From: JAWPMT01 sp965215825
GTDB lineage: Bacteria; Bacteroidota; Bacteroidia; Cytophagales; Cyclobacteriaceae
DNA length: 64,000 bases
Direction: 5' to 3'
Assembly (NCBI GenBank): GCA_965215825.1
Contig: CBDCEM010000003.1
Coordinates: forward strand, 372,001 to 436,000
This document shows positions 1 to 9,243 of the stretch, in pieces. Numbering within the stretch: position 1 is the stretch's first letter; each line of letters opens with the position of its first letter. The notes under the pieces were generated by a model, which searched no databases, was not told the origin of the DNA, and saw only the letters and a program-made list of their open reading frames with translations. Both the position numbers and the translations under genes were made by a program.

Positions 1-1
1 G

Positions 2-751
2 TTAGGTAACTATGCAATTCCTGGCCAACAGTATGGTGTATTCTTTGGAGAGTCATTCCTTAAGGTTGAGGACGTTCTTGATGAGAACGGAAACAACCTG
101 ACTAATTATGGCGACCAGGTTGGACAATTCGTTGTGGATAATCAGGGATCATACCAGTCTTCTGGTAACTTCGAAGTGATTGGTGATCCTAACCCTAACT
201 TCCAGGCTAACTGGGATAACAGCATTAGCTGGAAGGGGATTTCCTTTGGATTCCAGTGGCAGTACATTGACGGTGGCGATATCTTTTCTTCCACAGTTCA
301 GTCATTACTTGCCAGAGGAAACACTGTTGATACAGATGTGAACAGAAACATTCCATTAGTTATGCCAAATGCAGTTAAGCAAGATGGTACTGATGACAAT
401 GGAAACCCTGTTTACGTTAATAACGATATACAAACATATATTGGTGATAGCTTCTTCCGAGCTTATTTCTTTGCGGATGAAGGAGGAGTATTTGATGGAA
501 CTGTAGTCAGATTGCGTCAGGTCTCTTTGGGTTACGTTTTACCTAAGTCTTTGCTTGAAAAGACTCCTTTCGGAACTGTTGGTGTAACAGTCTCTGGAGA
601 GAACTTGTGGTATAACGCCCCTAACTTTCCTGAAGGAATCAACTTCGATCCTGAAATTTCCAGTTTAGGTGTAGGTAACGGTAGAGGTTTTGACTTCCGT
701 ACAGCTCCTACAGCTAAAAAGTATGGTGTTACTCTGAATGTAACATTCTAA
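2..751 (+). CDS. SusC/RagA-family TonB-linked outer membrane protein (C-terminal part)
   Basis: The reading frame is open from base 2, so the window starts inside the gene and only about 249 C-terminal residues are present. They contain alternating aromatic and polar beta-strand segments and the usual SusC ending: a 'VRLRQVSLGYVLP' strand, a 'VTVSGENLWYNAP' strand and a final strand 'KKYGVTLNVTF' ending in Phe, the signal for barrel assembly. SusC proteins are outer-membrane barrels that import oligomers bound by the SusD lipoprotein, powered by TonB. The next gene, 19 bases downstream, is that SusD partner. Plug domain and start lie outside the window, so the substrate cannot be inferred. 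Confidence 0.93.
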   Translation, partial: LGNYAIPGQQYGVFFGESFLKVEDVLDENGNNLTNYGDQVGQFVVDNQGSYQSSGNFEVIGDPNPNFQANWDNSISWKGISFGFQWQYIDGGDIFSSTVQSLLARGNTVDTDVNRNIPLVMPNAVKQDGTDDNGNPVYVNNDIQTYIGDSFFRAYFFADEGGVFDGTVVRLRQVSLGYVLPKSLLEKTPFGTVGVTVSGENLWYNAPNFPEGINFDPEISSLGVGNGRGFDFRTAPTAKKYGVTLNVTF

Positions 752-770
752 ATCACAAAAGATTAGGATA

Positions 771-2492
771 ATGAAGAAAATCATCAATAGATTATTTATA
801 GCTGTTGGGATCACTGCAATGATCAGTGCTTGTAACAGTTTTGACCTGGACCTACAGGATAACGCATTAGCGGTAACACCTGAAAGCGCCAGTTTAAATG
901 ACCTTTATAACTCTGTGCAATTGAACTTCGCAGGGTTCTATGGCTCCACTCAGTTTAATCCGGGTGCGGCTTCCAGAATGTATCATTCTGGTGGATTTAC
1001 ATACAATGCTTTTACCACTCCAAATACATTCAACGGAGCTTGGAATATTCTATATGCTGGCCTTTTGCCAGACGTAGATAACGTTCTTTTGCTATCTGAA
1101 GAAAGTGGATTGGATATTCATGCGGGAACCGCCAAATTAATGGAGGCTTATGCAATGATGGTAGCCGTGGATTTGTTCGGTAATGTTCAATATTCTGAGG
1201 CTGGTCAGGGAACTGACGTAATTAGCCCTAATTTGGATTCAGGACAGGACATTTACAATGCGGTAATTGCTCTAATCGACGAGGCAATTGCTCAATTAGA
1301 TGGTACTGTTGCTGGTGCACCTGCGTTTGATAATTTTTACGGAGGTGATGCAGACAACTGGATCAAATTTGGTAATACGCTTAAGTTGCGCGCTGCTCTG
1401 AATACAGGTGATGCTTCAACAATCAATTCTTTGGTTGCTGCAGGAAACATCATTGACGAAGAAAGCGAAGACTTCCAGGTGAATTTTGGAAATCAGCGTA
1501 CTAATCCAAATTCTCGTCACCCATTTTATAACAACCACTACGAAGTAGGAGATGGTAATTACTTGTCTAATTACTACATGTGGTTGTTGCGTCAGGGTCG
1601 AGAAAGTGCGATTACTGCTGGTTCAAGAGTTGATGACCCTAGAAGAAGATACTACTTCTACAGAAAAGTAGATGATGGCTTATCTCAGGATGCGACGACT
1701 TATGGTTGTCATTTGACTGCCCTTCCAACAGATAACCCTGGTGCAACTTTGAACCATTGGGACGCTGTTTCTCCTCTGTTGAGAGAGTTCTTTTGTGGAG
1801 GTGTCGACGGATATATTGGTCGTGATCACCTTAATGGTCAGGGTATTCCTCCTGATGGTCCAATTAGAACATCTTACGGATTGTATCCTGGTGGTGGAGA
1901 TTTTGATGACAACACTTTTGATGATACCCGTGAAGAGGGAACTAGAGGTGGACTTGGTCAGGGAATCTATCCAATCATTTTGAGTTCTTTCGTGGATTTC
2001 ATGAGAGCGGAAGCTGCACTTAGACTGGGTACCGCGGATGATGCAAGGGCGTTACTGGAAAGTGGTATTCGCAAGTCTATGGCAAAAGTTGAAGGTTTTG
2101 AGTCTTTAGTTGCTGCTAAAATGGCTACTGAAGTGACCTTGAGAACTGGTGAATCCGGTACCGTAAAAGAACTATACGGTATTGATAGTGATGCCATAGA
2201 TGATTACGTTGCTGAAATTCTGGCGTTGTATGATGCTGCAACTGGAGATGAAAGACTCAATGTTGTAATGACGGAATATTACATTGCTGCTTGGGGTAAT
2301 GGGTTGGAAGCATATAATATCTGGAGAAGAACAGGTATGCCAAATACGATGCAACCAGGCTTGGAGCCTGCTCCGGGACAATTCCCTAATTCTTTCTTCT
2401 ACGCAGTAGATATGGTGACCAGAAATTCCAATGTCGATCAAAAGGGATTGGGAGATATGGTCCACTGGGCTACTCTGACTGACCTTTATTAA
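771..2492 (+). CDS. SusD/RagB-family nutrient-binding outer membrane lipoprotein
   Basis: 573 residues, the usual SusD size. The N terminus is a lipoprotein signal with lipobox ISAC (Cys21). The rest is helical with TPR-like pieces typical of SusD, such as 'AKLMEAYAMMVAVDLFGNVQYSEA' split around residues 120-145, and a C-terminal 'AWGNGLEAYNIWRRTGMP' segment seen in the RagB/SusD group. SusD sits on the cell surface as a lid over the SusC barrel and captures the substrate. The gene follows the susC fragment in the same orientation, with an ATG start 19 bases after its stop. No glycoside hydrolase or protease is adjacent, so the ligand (glycan or peptide) is open. Confidence 0.93.
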   Translation: MKKIINRLFIAVGITAMISACNSFDLDLQDNALAVTPESASLNDLYNSVQLNFAGFYGSTQFNPGAASRMYHSGGFTYNAFTTPNTFNGAWNILYAGLLPDVDNVLLLSEESGLDIHAGTAKLMEAYAMMVAVDLFGNVQYSEAGQGTDVISPNLDSGQDIYNAVIALIDEAIAQLDGTVAGAPAFDNFYGGDADNWIKFGNTLKLRAALNTGDASTINSLVAAGNIIDEESEDFQVNFGNQRTNPNSRHPFYNNHYEVGDGNYLSNYYMWLLRQGRESAITAGSRVDDPRRRYYFYRKVDDGLSQDATTYGCHLTALPTDNPGATLNHWDAVSPLLREFFCGGVDGYIGRDHLNGQGIPPDGPIRTSYGLYPGGGDFDDNTFDDTREEGTRGGLGQGIYPIILSSFVDFMRAEAALRLGTADDARALLESGIRKSMAKVEGFESLVAAKMATEVTLRTGESGTVKELYGIDSDAIDDYVAEILALYDAATGDERLNVVMTEYYIAAWGNGLEAYNIWRRTGMPNTMQPGLEPAPGQFPNSFFYAVDMVTRNSNVDQKGLGDMVHWATLTDLY

Positions 2493-2510
2493 TTGATCAC
2501 TTAATTGAGT

Positions 2511-3458
2511 ATGAAAATGAAATTTTTCAATAACATGAAGTTGAGGGTATCAATTGGTTTGATGACCTTGGCAATGGTCTTTACTGCTTGTGAAGACCCT
2601 GATAAAGCACCTATCGTGACTTTCGATAGCGCTGGACATGGAATTTATCCAAGATTGCTGTCAGAAGATGGAGCACTTTTGGTAAACCTTCTATCTGAGT
2701 CTGAGTTTACCTCTTCGAATTACAGCTATACAGTTGAATTTGTAGATGATAATGCTGGGAAAAATGTGGCAGAGGTTTATGTTGAGTTGACTTACAACCC
2801 AGTATCAGGAGATGCTGTTGGTCCTTTGGAAGTTACTAGAGTACCAGGTTCTTCTTTGACTGCTAGTGAGAATGGATTCGTTCAAACTACATTTGACGTG
2901 AGTTCAACTACGCTCTCTGGTGTATTAGGACTTGGCTTTGCTGATTTCAATGCAGGGGATGAATTTCAACTGGCGACTGTTATTGTTCATTCGGATGGTA
3001 CCGAATATCGTAGCACTAACTCTTCTTCGAGTGTTAGAGGAGTAGCTTTTGCGGGAATTCGTTTTGCGTTTACTCGCCCGTTGGCATGTCCATCTGATTT
3101 GACTGGCACCTACAGTGCTACTACTACAGATGTATGGTGTAATGGCGGATCTGTTACTGTTGATGTTACAATCGAAGCCCTAGGTGGAGGTTCTTATGTC
3201 TTCAATGATTGGTCATTCGGTGCTTATTCGCAGTGTTACGCTTCGTCTTCTGTAGCTGACTCACAAGGAATCATCTTTACTGATGTGTGTGAAACAGTTT
3301 CATTCACAGGATTCACTGATGATTTCGGTGATACTTGGACGTTTGATTCGTCTATTAGTGGAGAAGAGTGGACAATTACTTGGGAGAATACTTATAGCGA
3401 GTCTGGTAGCTCGGTCATCACCTTCCCTGGTGGTGTTCCATTTACGTTAGCAGACTAA
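2511..3458 (+). CDS. Exported lipoprotein of the SusCD operon, unknown function
   Basis: I take ATG 2511 rather than the in-frame TTG six bases upstream, giving 315 residues with lipobox FTAC (Cys27). The mature protein is Ser/Thr/Gly rich and probably all-beta. A first half of about 160 residues is followed by a second part starting near 'ACPSDLTGTYSATTTDVWC' that has paired Cys residues and aromatic-rich strands. This two-part form and its place as third gene behind susC-susD resemble the surface-exposed SusE/F-like accessory lipoproteins, but I see no specific family signature. It lies 18 bases after the SusD stop and is followed by a strong terminator, so it is probably the last gene of the transcription unit. 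Confidence 0.8.
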   Translation: MKMKFFNNMKLRVSIGLMTLAMVFTACEDPDKAPIVTFDSAGHGIYPRLLSEDGALLVNLLSESEFTSSNYSYTVEFVDDNAGKNVAEVYVELTYNPVSGDAVGPLEVTRVPGSSLTASENGFVQTTFDVSSTTLSGVLGLGFADFNAGDEFQLATVIVHSDGTEYRSTNSSSSVRGVAFAGIRFAFTRPLACPSDLTGTYSATTTDVWCNGGSVTVDVTIEALGGGSYVFNDWSFGAYSQCYASSSVADSQGIIFTDVCETVSFTGFTDDFGDTWTFDSSISGEEWTITWENTYSESGSSVITFPGGVPFTLAD

Positions 3459-3477
3459 TTAATAAATTATTCTAGAT

Positions 3478-3509
3478 AAAAGCCGCCTTAGCAATAAGGC
3501 GGCTTTTTT
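3478..3509 (+). terminator. Rho-independent terminator of the SusCD operon
   Basis: A 9-bp GC-rich stem (GCCGCCTTA / TAAGGCGGC, 3482-3490 and 3495-3503) closes a GCAA tetraloop and is followed by six T. It starts about 20 bases after the lipoprotein stop and separates the SusCD unit from the VCBS gene. Confidence 0.92.
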
Positions 3510-3537
3510 ATATTGCTTTCATATAGAATTTGGTGAT

Positions 3538-4386
3538 ATGAGGTTTAGAATGACGTTTGAAGGTATCGGTGTGGCTTTATTATTATTTGGAGTTTGCTTG
3601 ATCAGCGCTTGCTCTAATTCAACCACCCCTGATACACAGAAGAATCTGACAAATCAGCCATTTTTTGAAGAAATTTCGTCGGCGATTTCGGGAATTACTT
3701 TTTCAAATACGCTAAAACACGATGTTTCTACAAAAGCCAATTTGTTTGATTTTGACTATTTCTATAATGGTGCTGGAGTCGCCATCATAGATGTCAACAA
3801 CGATGGATTACAAGATGTTTTCTTTACAGGAAATCAAGTGGCCAATAGGCTGTACCTAAATAAAGGCGACTTAAAATTTGAAGATATTTCGGAGCAGGCG
3901 GGCATCAACCAGGGAAAGTACTGGTCTAACGGTGTTACAATAGCAGATATAAATGGAGATGGATGGTCTGATATTTATGTATCACAAGGAGGACCAAATG
4001 AAGAGAATAATAGAGCAAACCTACTTTTTATAAACAACAGGGATAATACATTTTCTGAAATTGCTGAGCAATTGGGTTTGGCAGACAAAGGCTTAAGCAC
4101 ACAGTCGGGCTTTTTTGATTTCGATAAGGATGGAGACCTGGATTGCTTTGTAGTCAATGAAAGTCCGGCATATGGACTAGATCCGGTTGCCTTTTATCGC
4201 TTAATGCGAACCAATAAAAAGATGATTTTGAAAAGCTCCAGTCATTTGTATCGAAATGATGATGGAGTTTTTAAAGATATTACGGCAGAAGCGGGTATGT
4301 TAAGACCATCATTTGGCCTGGGACTTTCCATAAGCGATATCAACGACGATGGATGGTTAGATGTATATATCGCGAATGATTATTAA
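3538..4386 (+). CDS. VCBS/FG-GAP repeat lipoprotein, N-terminal fragment (internal stop)
   Basis: First part of a large surface lipoprotein with lipobox LISAC (Cys25). It carries several FG-GAP/VCBS-type calcium-binding loops of the form DxNxDGxxD, for example 'DVNNDGLQD', 'DINGDGWSD', 'DFDKDGDLD' and 'DINDDGWLD'. The frame ends at TAA 4384-4386 just after 'YIANDY', and the same frame continues without shift into the next entry. In this family the position after 'ANDY' is normally a further residue (often Tyr or Phe) leading into 'IPDAMYINQG', so one base (TAT or TAC to TAA) would explain the stop. Together the two parts make about 1113 codons, the normal size of the VCBS-ASPIC family. This is either a young pseudogene or a sequence error. 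Confidence 0.85.
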   Translation: MRFRMTFEGIGVALLLFGVCLISACSNSTTPDTQKNLTNQPFFEEISSAISGITFSNTLKHDVSTKANLFDFDYFYNGAGVAIIDVNNDGLQDVFFTGNQVANRLYLNKGDLKFEDISEQAGINQGKYWSNGVTIADINGDGWSDIYVSQGGPNEENNRANLLFINNRDNTFSEIAEQLGLADKGLSTQSGFFDFDKDGDLDCFVVNESPAYGLDPVAFYRLMRTNKKMILKSSSHLYRNDDGVFKDITAEAGMLRPSFGLGLSISDINDDGWLDVYIANDY

Positions 4387-4398
4387 ATCCCAGATGCC

Positions 4399-6879
4399 AT
4401 GTACATTAATCAGGGAAATGGTAGATTTTTTGATGAGATTAAGCTTAGAGCCAGTCAGGTTTCTTTTTTTGGAATGGGGGTTGATATTGCAGACTTCAAC
4501 AATGACCTGCATAAAGATATTTTGGTATTGGATATGGCTTCTAAGGACCATTACCGCTCCAAAACACTAATGGCCAGTATGAATGTAGAGCAGTTTGATC
4601 TGCTTACAGATGAGTTAGGTTTTGCCCACCAATACATGTTCAATTCACTCCAATTGAATAAAAGCAACGACAACTTTCGAAACGTTAGCCATCAAATGGG
4701 TATATCAAAAACAGATTGGAGTTGGGCGGGCTTGATCAGCGATTTTGATAACGATGGATGGAAAGATATTTATGTCACGAATGGGTACCGACGATATGCA
4801 TTAGACAATGATTTTAAGAATGAGGTGACCAAGACACAAATCATGTACCGAGGTAATGTACCTATCGGTGCTAAGAGTGAACTCTATGAAAAGATGACTT
4901 CAGAAAAGTTGTCAAATGTGTTGTACAAAAATGACGGAACATTCGGATTCACCGATGTAAGTGCGTCTTCTGGAGTAGAAAGAGCTTCTTTTTCAAACGG
5001 TGCTGCATATGCTGACCTGGATAATGACGGAGACTTGGATTTGGTAGTTAATAACCTGGACGAGGAGGCATTTTTGTTTAGGAATACAACGGTTGACAAT
5101 GGTCAGGGAAATTATCTGACGGTTAAGGTAACTGGCAAGGTCTCAGAAAGCTTTCCTAAAGTTTACTTGTATAGTGGGGAGGAATCGCAAATGATTGAAA
5201 TCAAAGGTGTTCGAGGCTACTTTTCTTATACAGAACCAGTTGCGCACTTTGGATTGGGGAGTACGACTAAGGTGGATTCCGTTAAGGTAATATGGCCTGA
5301 CGGAGCACTCAGTTACCGGAACAATGTTGATGTTAATCAGAGGATAGAGATCAAATTAGAAGATCAACAAGACGAGACAAAACAGGAAGGACAAGAATCA
5401 ATCTTCGAGGAAATTAGGGTGACAGATCTTGGATTAACTTATGAACATCAGGAAAATGAGTTTGATGATTTCAAAAAGGAAGTTTTACTTCCGTATAAGC
5501 AATCTACACTTGGCCCTGCTTCGGCGATAGGTGACCTAAATGGTGATGGTACCCAGGATGTTTATCTCGGGGGAGCATCGGGTCAAATAGCTAAGGTTTA
5601 CTTCCAAGATGCGGGTAAGTTTTCTACCTCTGAAATTGAAGCTTTTGTGGCTGATATATCTTATGAGGATGTAAGTGCGGAGTTGTTTGATATAGATGGC
5701 GATGGAGATCTGGACTTATATGTGGCTAGTGGAGGAAATGAACATGAAATTGATGCACAATGGTACGAAGATCGACTATATATCAATGACGGTTTTGGGA
5801 ATTTTCATCGTCAATCATTATTGGATGACCCTGTAAAATTCAGTGGTGGCGTGGTGAAATCCATTGATTTTGATAAAGATGGGGATCATGACCTCATCAT
5901 AGGCAATAGGATTTTGCCTCAACAATATCCTATGGCGGGTAGGTCACAGCTTTTGCAGAATAATGGAGGCAAACTGGTAGACGTAACAGATGAAATTGCC
6001 CCTGGTTTTGGTGATTTTGGCATTGTCAACGATGTATTAGTCACAGATTTTGATGGGGACGGCCAAGATGATTTTTTCGCAGTAGGAGAGTGGGGAAGCA
6101 TAGGGTTATTCAGAAATACGGGGAGAACCTTCGAGAATGTAAGCGAATCAACTGGCTTGAATAAAATACAAGGATGGTGGTATTCCGTTACAGCGACTGA
6201 TGCAAATATGGATGGACAGACTGATTATGTGATTGGCAATGTGGGCCTGAATACTAAATTCAAGGCATCAGAGTCGAAACCGTTCAAAGTGTATGTGAAT
6301 GATTTTGATGCAAATGGTACTTTGGATGTGGTACTCAGTCAATCGTACAAGGAAAAGTATGTGCCAGTTCGAGGACGGGAATGCTCTTCCGAACAAATGC
6401 CATTTCTAGCCGAGAAGTACGAGACTTATTCTGCATTTGCAAATGCTTCAATTGATGAAATTTTTGGCGATGAATTAAACAACTCACTTGCTATGGAGGT
6501 AAATGAGTTTAGATCTGTCATTTTGATCAATAAGGGAGCCGACGGTTTTGAAGTAAAGCCTCTTCCGGGCATTGCGCAGACTTTTCCTCTCCTAAGTGCT
6601 TTATCAAAGGACGTAGACGGAGACGGATTTGAAGATTTACTGCTTGCAGGTAACATTTACAATACCGAAGTAGAAACACCGCGGTGGGATGGCGGTACCG
6701 GCATGGTTTTGAAGTCAGATGGAAAGGGGAATTATGACTATTTGAGTACGGATCAGTCGGGAGTATTTATTCCTGGTAATGTGAAAAGTCTTAGGTGGTT
6801 ACCTACTATCGGTAAAAAGAATTTGCTGTTAGCCATTCGGAATAATGGACCTGTAAGTGTATTTGATAAAGTAAAGTAA
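4399..6879 (+). CDS. VCBS/ASPIC (UnbV) repeat protein, C-terminal fragment of the interrupted gene
   Basis: Same frame as the preceding fragment; the first Met after the stop is at 4399. It contains further DxDxDGxxD beta-propeller loops ('DFDNDGWKD', 'DLDNDGDLD', 'DIDGDGDLD', 'DFDGDGQDD', 'DVDGDGFED') and, at about residues 235-320, an ASPIC/UnbV-type domain ('FGLGSTTKVDSVKVIWPDG'). A second propeller follows to the C terminus. Such proteins are surface lipoproteins often found beside SusCD pairs; their role is not firmly known. Without the signal peptide on the first fragment this part would not be exported, so it is probably functional only if the stop is read through or is an artefact. 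No other disruption is seen in its 826 codons. Confidence 0.85.
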   Translation: MYINQGNGRFFDEIKLRASQVSFFGMGVDIADFNNDLHKDILVLDMASKDHYRSKTLMASMNVEQFDLLTDELGFAHQYMFNSLQLNKSNDNFRNVSHQMGISKTDWSWAGLISDFDNDGWKDIYVTNGYRRYALDNDFKNEVTKTQIMYRGNVPIGAKSELYEKMTSEKLSNVLYKNDGTFGFTDVSASSGVERASFSNGAAYADLDNDGDLDLVVNNLDEEAFLFRNTTVDNGQGNYLTVKVTGKVSESFPKVYLYSGEESQMIEIKGVRGYFSYTEPVAHFGLGSTTKVDSVKVIWPDGALSYRNNVDVNQRIEIKLEDQQDETKQEGQESIFEEIRVTDLGLTYEHQENEFDDFKKEVLLPYKQSTLGPASAIGDLNGDGTQDVYLGGASGQIAKVYFQDAGKFSTSEIEAFVADISYEDVSAELFDIDGDGDLDLYVASGGNEHEIDAQWYEDRLYINDGFGNFHRQSLLDDPVKFSGGVVKSIDFDKDGDHDLIIGNRILPQQYPMAGRSQLLQNNGGKLVDVTDEIAPGFGDFGIVNDVLVTDFDGDGQDDFFAVGEWGSIGLFRNTGRTFENVSESTGLNKIQGWWYSVTATDANMDGQTDYVIGNVGLNTKFKASESKPFKVYVNDFDANGTLDVVLSQSYKEKYVPVRGRECSSEQMPFLAEKYETYSAFANASIDEIFGDELNNSLAMEVNEFRSVILINKGADGFEVKPLPGIAQTFPLLSALSKDVDGDGFEDLLLAGNIYNTEVETPRWDGGTGMVLKSDGKGNYDYLSTDQSGVFIPGNVKSLRWLPTIGKKNLLLAIRNNGPVSVFDKVK

Positions 6880-6881
6880 AA

Positions 6882-7979
6882 TTGAAAACAAGATATAACC
6901 GAAGACTGCTTTATACGTGGATGTTGGTCATCATCGTATTATTAGGCTGTGAATCGGAGAAACGGGAGCCTCTAAAGATTCCTGAGGGTTTGGCAACATT
7001 TGAGGTTGAGGTCGGTGACGAGCGAGCATTTAATGGTTACATTTTTCTAAGACAAATCGTTAATCCGGGTGGCCAGCTAATGATTGATAGCCGAGGCGAT
7101 ATACGGTGGTTTCAGGCCTCAGATACTTCTTTATTTCGTCCTTATGCACCTTATGACAAAAGTTATGTCGCTCTTTATAGTGATAAGGTCATTCATGAAA
7201 TTTCTTATGGAGGAGATACGCTTGTTGAACTTAACTATGGTCAAAGAGGGTTTGATCGAAAATTGCATCATGAGATTGTTAAGGATAAAAAAGGAAATTT
7301 TGTTGCCTTAACAAGAGAAATTTTGCCGTTAGACCTTTCTGACTTAGGAGGAGAGCGTATGGATACGGTCAAAACGGATGGTATTCTCGTTCTATCAGAT
7401 CAGGGAGAAAAGCTTTGGCAGTGGTCCCTGGATCAGGAGTTGGATCCACTCAAGTTTAATGGAATAGAAAGGACAAAGAAAGATTGGGGCCATGCAAATG
7501 CATTATTTGTTGATGATGACGGGAATTATCTTGTTTCATGGAGAGATTTTAATGCGATTTGGAAAATAGATAGCCAAACGGGAGAGGTACTTTGGAAAGT
7601 AAATCACAATTCATTCACGGATGAATCTAACCACTTTTATCAGCAACACGGAGTGCACCGAAATGAAGATAAAGAGGTGGTGCTTTTTGATAATGGTAAT
7701 CGACGCGAACGAGGAATTTCCAGGGCTTATGCATTCAAGGATGGAGTAGAAGCAAAAACCAGTAACATCATCTCTCTGCCTGATTCTCTTTTTACTTTTA
7801 AGCAAGGGAGTGTCTACCAAATAGCCCAGGATCAATGGCTTTTCAGCAGCACAATGAACAAAAGGCTAGTCATTACAAATGGGAAAGGTGATATAGAATG
7901 GATGGCATCGAGCAACCATGCCTTTTATCGCGCATACTATCTGAACGATGATTTTCTTAAGTCAAATGATTTGTATTAA
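6882..7979 (+). CDS. Arylsulfotransferase (ASST)-like lipoprotein
   Basis: 365 residues from a TTG start two bases after the VCBS stop, so probably co-transcribed. Lipobox VLLGC (Cys23) predicts a lipoprotein. The body is a six-bladed-propeller type sequence with signatures of the ASST group: 'LHHEIVKDKKGN' near residue 129, 'DWGHANALFVDDDGNYLVSWRD' (two adjoining pieces, near 200-221), and 'QTGEVLWKVN'. ASST enzymes transfer sulfate between phenols through a catalytic His; conserved His are present here in the WGHAN and QQHGVH motifs. Many Bacteroidota relatives are untested, so activity is inferred. The product is likely extracytoplasmic. Confidence 0.75.
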   Translation: MKTRYNRRLLYTWMLVIIVLLGCESEKREPLKIPEGLATFEVEVGDERAFNGYIFLRQIVNPGGQLMIDSRGDIRWFQASDTSLFRPYAPYDKSYVALYSDKVIHEISYGGDTLVELNYGQRGFDRKLHHEIVKDKKGNFVALTREILPLDLSDLGGERMDTVKTDGILVLSDQGEKLWQWSLDQELDPLKFNGIERTKKDWGHANALFVDDDGNYLVSWRDFNAIWKIDSQTGEVLWKVNHNSFTDESNHFYQQHGVHRNEDKEVVLFDNGNRRERGISRAYAFKDGVEAKTSNIISLPDSLFTFKQGSVYQIAQDQWLFSSTMNKRLVITNGKGDIEWMASSNHAFYRAYYLNDDFLKSNDLY

Positions 7980-7984
7980 CTGAT

Positions 7985-9157
7985 TTGGAAAAGAAGGTTT
8001 CATTGTGGTACCTCTTTAGGGTGTTTCTGTTCATTGGATTAACCGCCTTTGGGGGATACACAGCACTGGTTGCGATCATTAGGAAACGACTAGTCGAAGA
8101 AGACGAAGTGCTTGACGATAGATTGATTATGGACAGCATCACTTTGGCCTCCATTCTCCCAGGACCTTTGGCTGTCAATATTACGACCTATATTGGATTT
8201 TACCTTCGAGGATGGGCTGGAGCATTATTGGCTATGACTGCCGTATTATTCCCTTCGGTATTGTTAATGATGGTCCTTGCCGAATTTCAAAGTGTCTTCA
8301 ATGACATAGGTACAATTGCGACGTTTTTAAAGGGTGTACTTCCCGTCATTGCAGCGATAATCCTTTCAGTGGCCTACAAAATGTTTGGAAAGAACATCAG
8401 ATCTTGGTGGCAATGGACGATTTTTCTAGTAGCACTGATCATAGCCTTCTCATTTAGAGGTTATTATATTTTCCTAATCATCGTAATAATCTCGGGCTCA
8501 ATAGGTTTGATTTTTGGGAAAGAGGAATCATCGTCTACCTCCATAGACATGGGACCTAAGGTGAAATCGGCTGTAATCGGAGTAGGTTGCTTTGCAATGT
8601 TATTCTTGAGTATTTCTATTTTATGGTCAGATAGCGCCGTTCTCTTCAACACCTTTTCAAAAGTGAGCCTGACTTTGTTTGGCGGTGGTTACGTTATGAT
8701 TCCTGTCCTGCACGACTTGGTAGTAGAGCAAAATCAATGGCTTTCTTCCGCAGAATTCGCACAGTCAATCGCATTTGGCCAGATAACACCCGGACCGATT
8801 TTAGTTTCAGCCACATTTGTAGGTTATAAAGTTTCGGGACTTTTTGGAGCACTGGTCGCAACAATTGGAATTTTTCTTCCTTCTGCATTGCTGATTATTT
8901 TGATTGGAGTGTTTTATCAGTCAGTGAGTGGATTGGCGGTGATAGGAAAATTATTCAAAGGAATTAGTCCGGCGATCATTGGATTTATCGTTTTTTCTGT
9001 ATCTCTTATTGTTCCTTTTGACGAAATGGGGTGGTTCACGGGTATTTCTTTGATTCTTTCTGTTATCGCGATTTCTAAATTTAAAGTGAATTTCTTTTGG
9101 CTGATGCTGATATGCGGCACGGTCAGTGTTCTATTAGAAATGATCCAGTCGAGTTAA
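7985..9157 (+). CDS. chrA: Chromate transporter, CHR family (ChrA-type)
   Basis: 390 residues, the long two-domain form: two homologous CHR halves of about 190 residues. Each begins with the family hallmark, 'FIGLTAFGGYTALVAIIRKR' in the first half and 'LTLFGGGYVMIPVLHDLVV' in the second, followed by 'ILPGPLAVN' and 'ITPGPILVSA'. About 10-12 hydrophobic helices are visible. ChrA proteins are inner-membrane carriers that expel chromate; some homologues may move sulfate-like anions, which fits the sulfotransferase-type gene in front only by association. TTG start, five bases after the upstream stop, so likely the last gene of a unit with it. Confidence 0.92.
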   Translation: MEKKVSLWYLFRVFLFIGLTAFGGYTALVAIIRKRLVEEDEVLDDRLIMDSITLASILPGPLAVNITTYIGFYLRGWAGALLAMTAVLFPSVLLMMVLAEFQSVFNDIGTIATFLKGVLPVIAAIILSVAYKMFGKNIRSWWQWTIFLVALIIAFSFRGYYIFLIIVIISGSIGLIFGKEESSSTSIDMGPKVKSAVIGVGCFAMLFLSISILWSDSAVLFNTFSKVSLTLFGGGYVMIPVLHDLVVEQNQWLSSAEFAQSIAFGQITPGPILVSATFVGYKVSGLFGALVATIGIFLPSALLIILIGVFYQSVSGLAVIGKLFKGISPAIIGFIVFSVSLIVPFDEMGWFTGISLILSVIAISKFKVNFFWLMLICGTVSVLLEMIQSS

Positions 9158-9243
9158 AGATGAATTCACCTTTGATAAGCAAATTACCAGACGTGTTTCA
9201 ATTAATTTTGAAAAATTGAGCAAATTCGAGTGAGGGCAGGAAT

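Noticed and set aside
7985..7987. Alternative start for the chromate transporter at a later ATG
   Set aside because: The first CHR signature begins about 15 residues after the TTG, so later starts would cut into the first helix.
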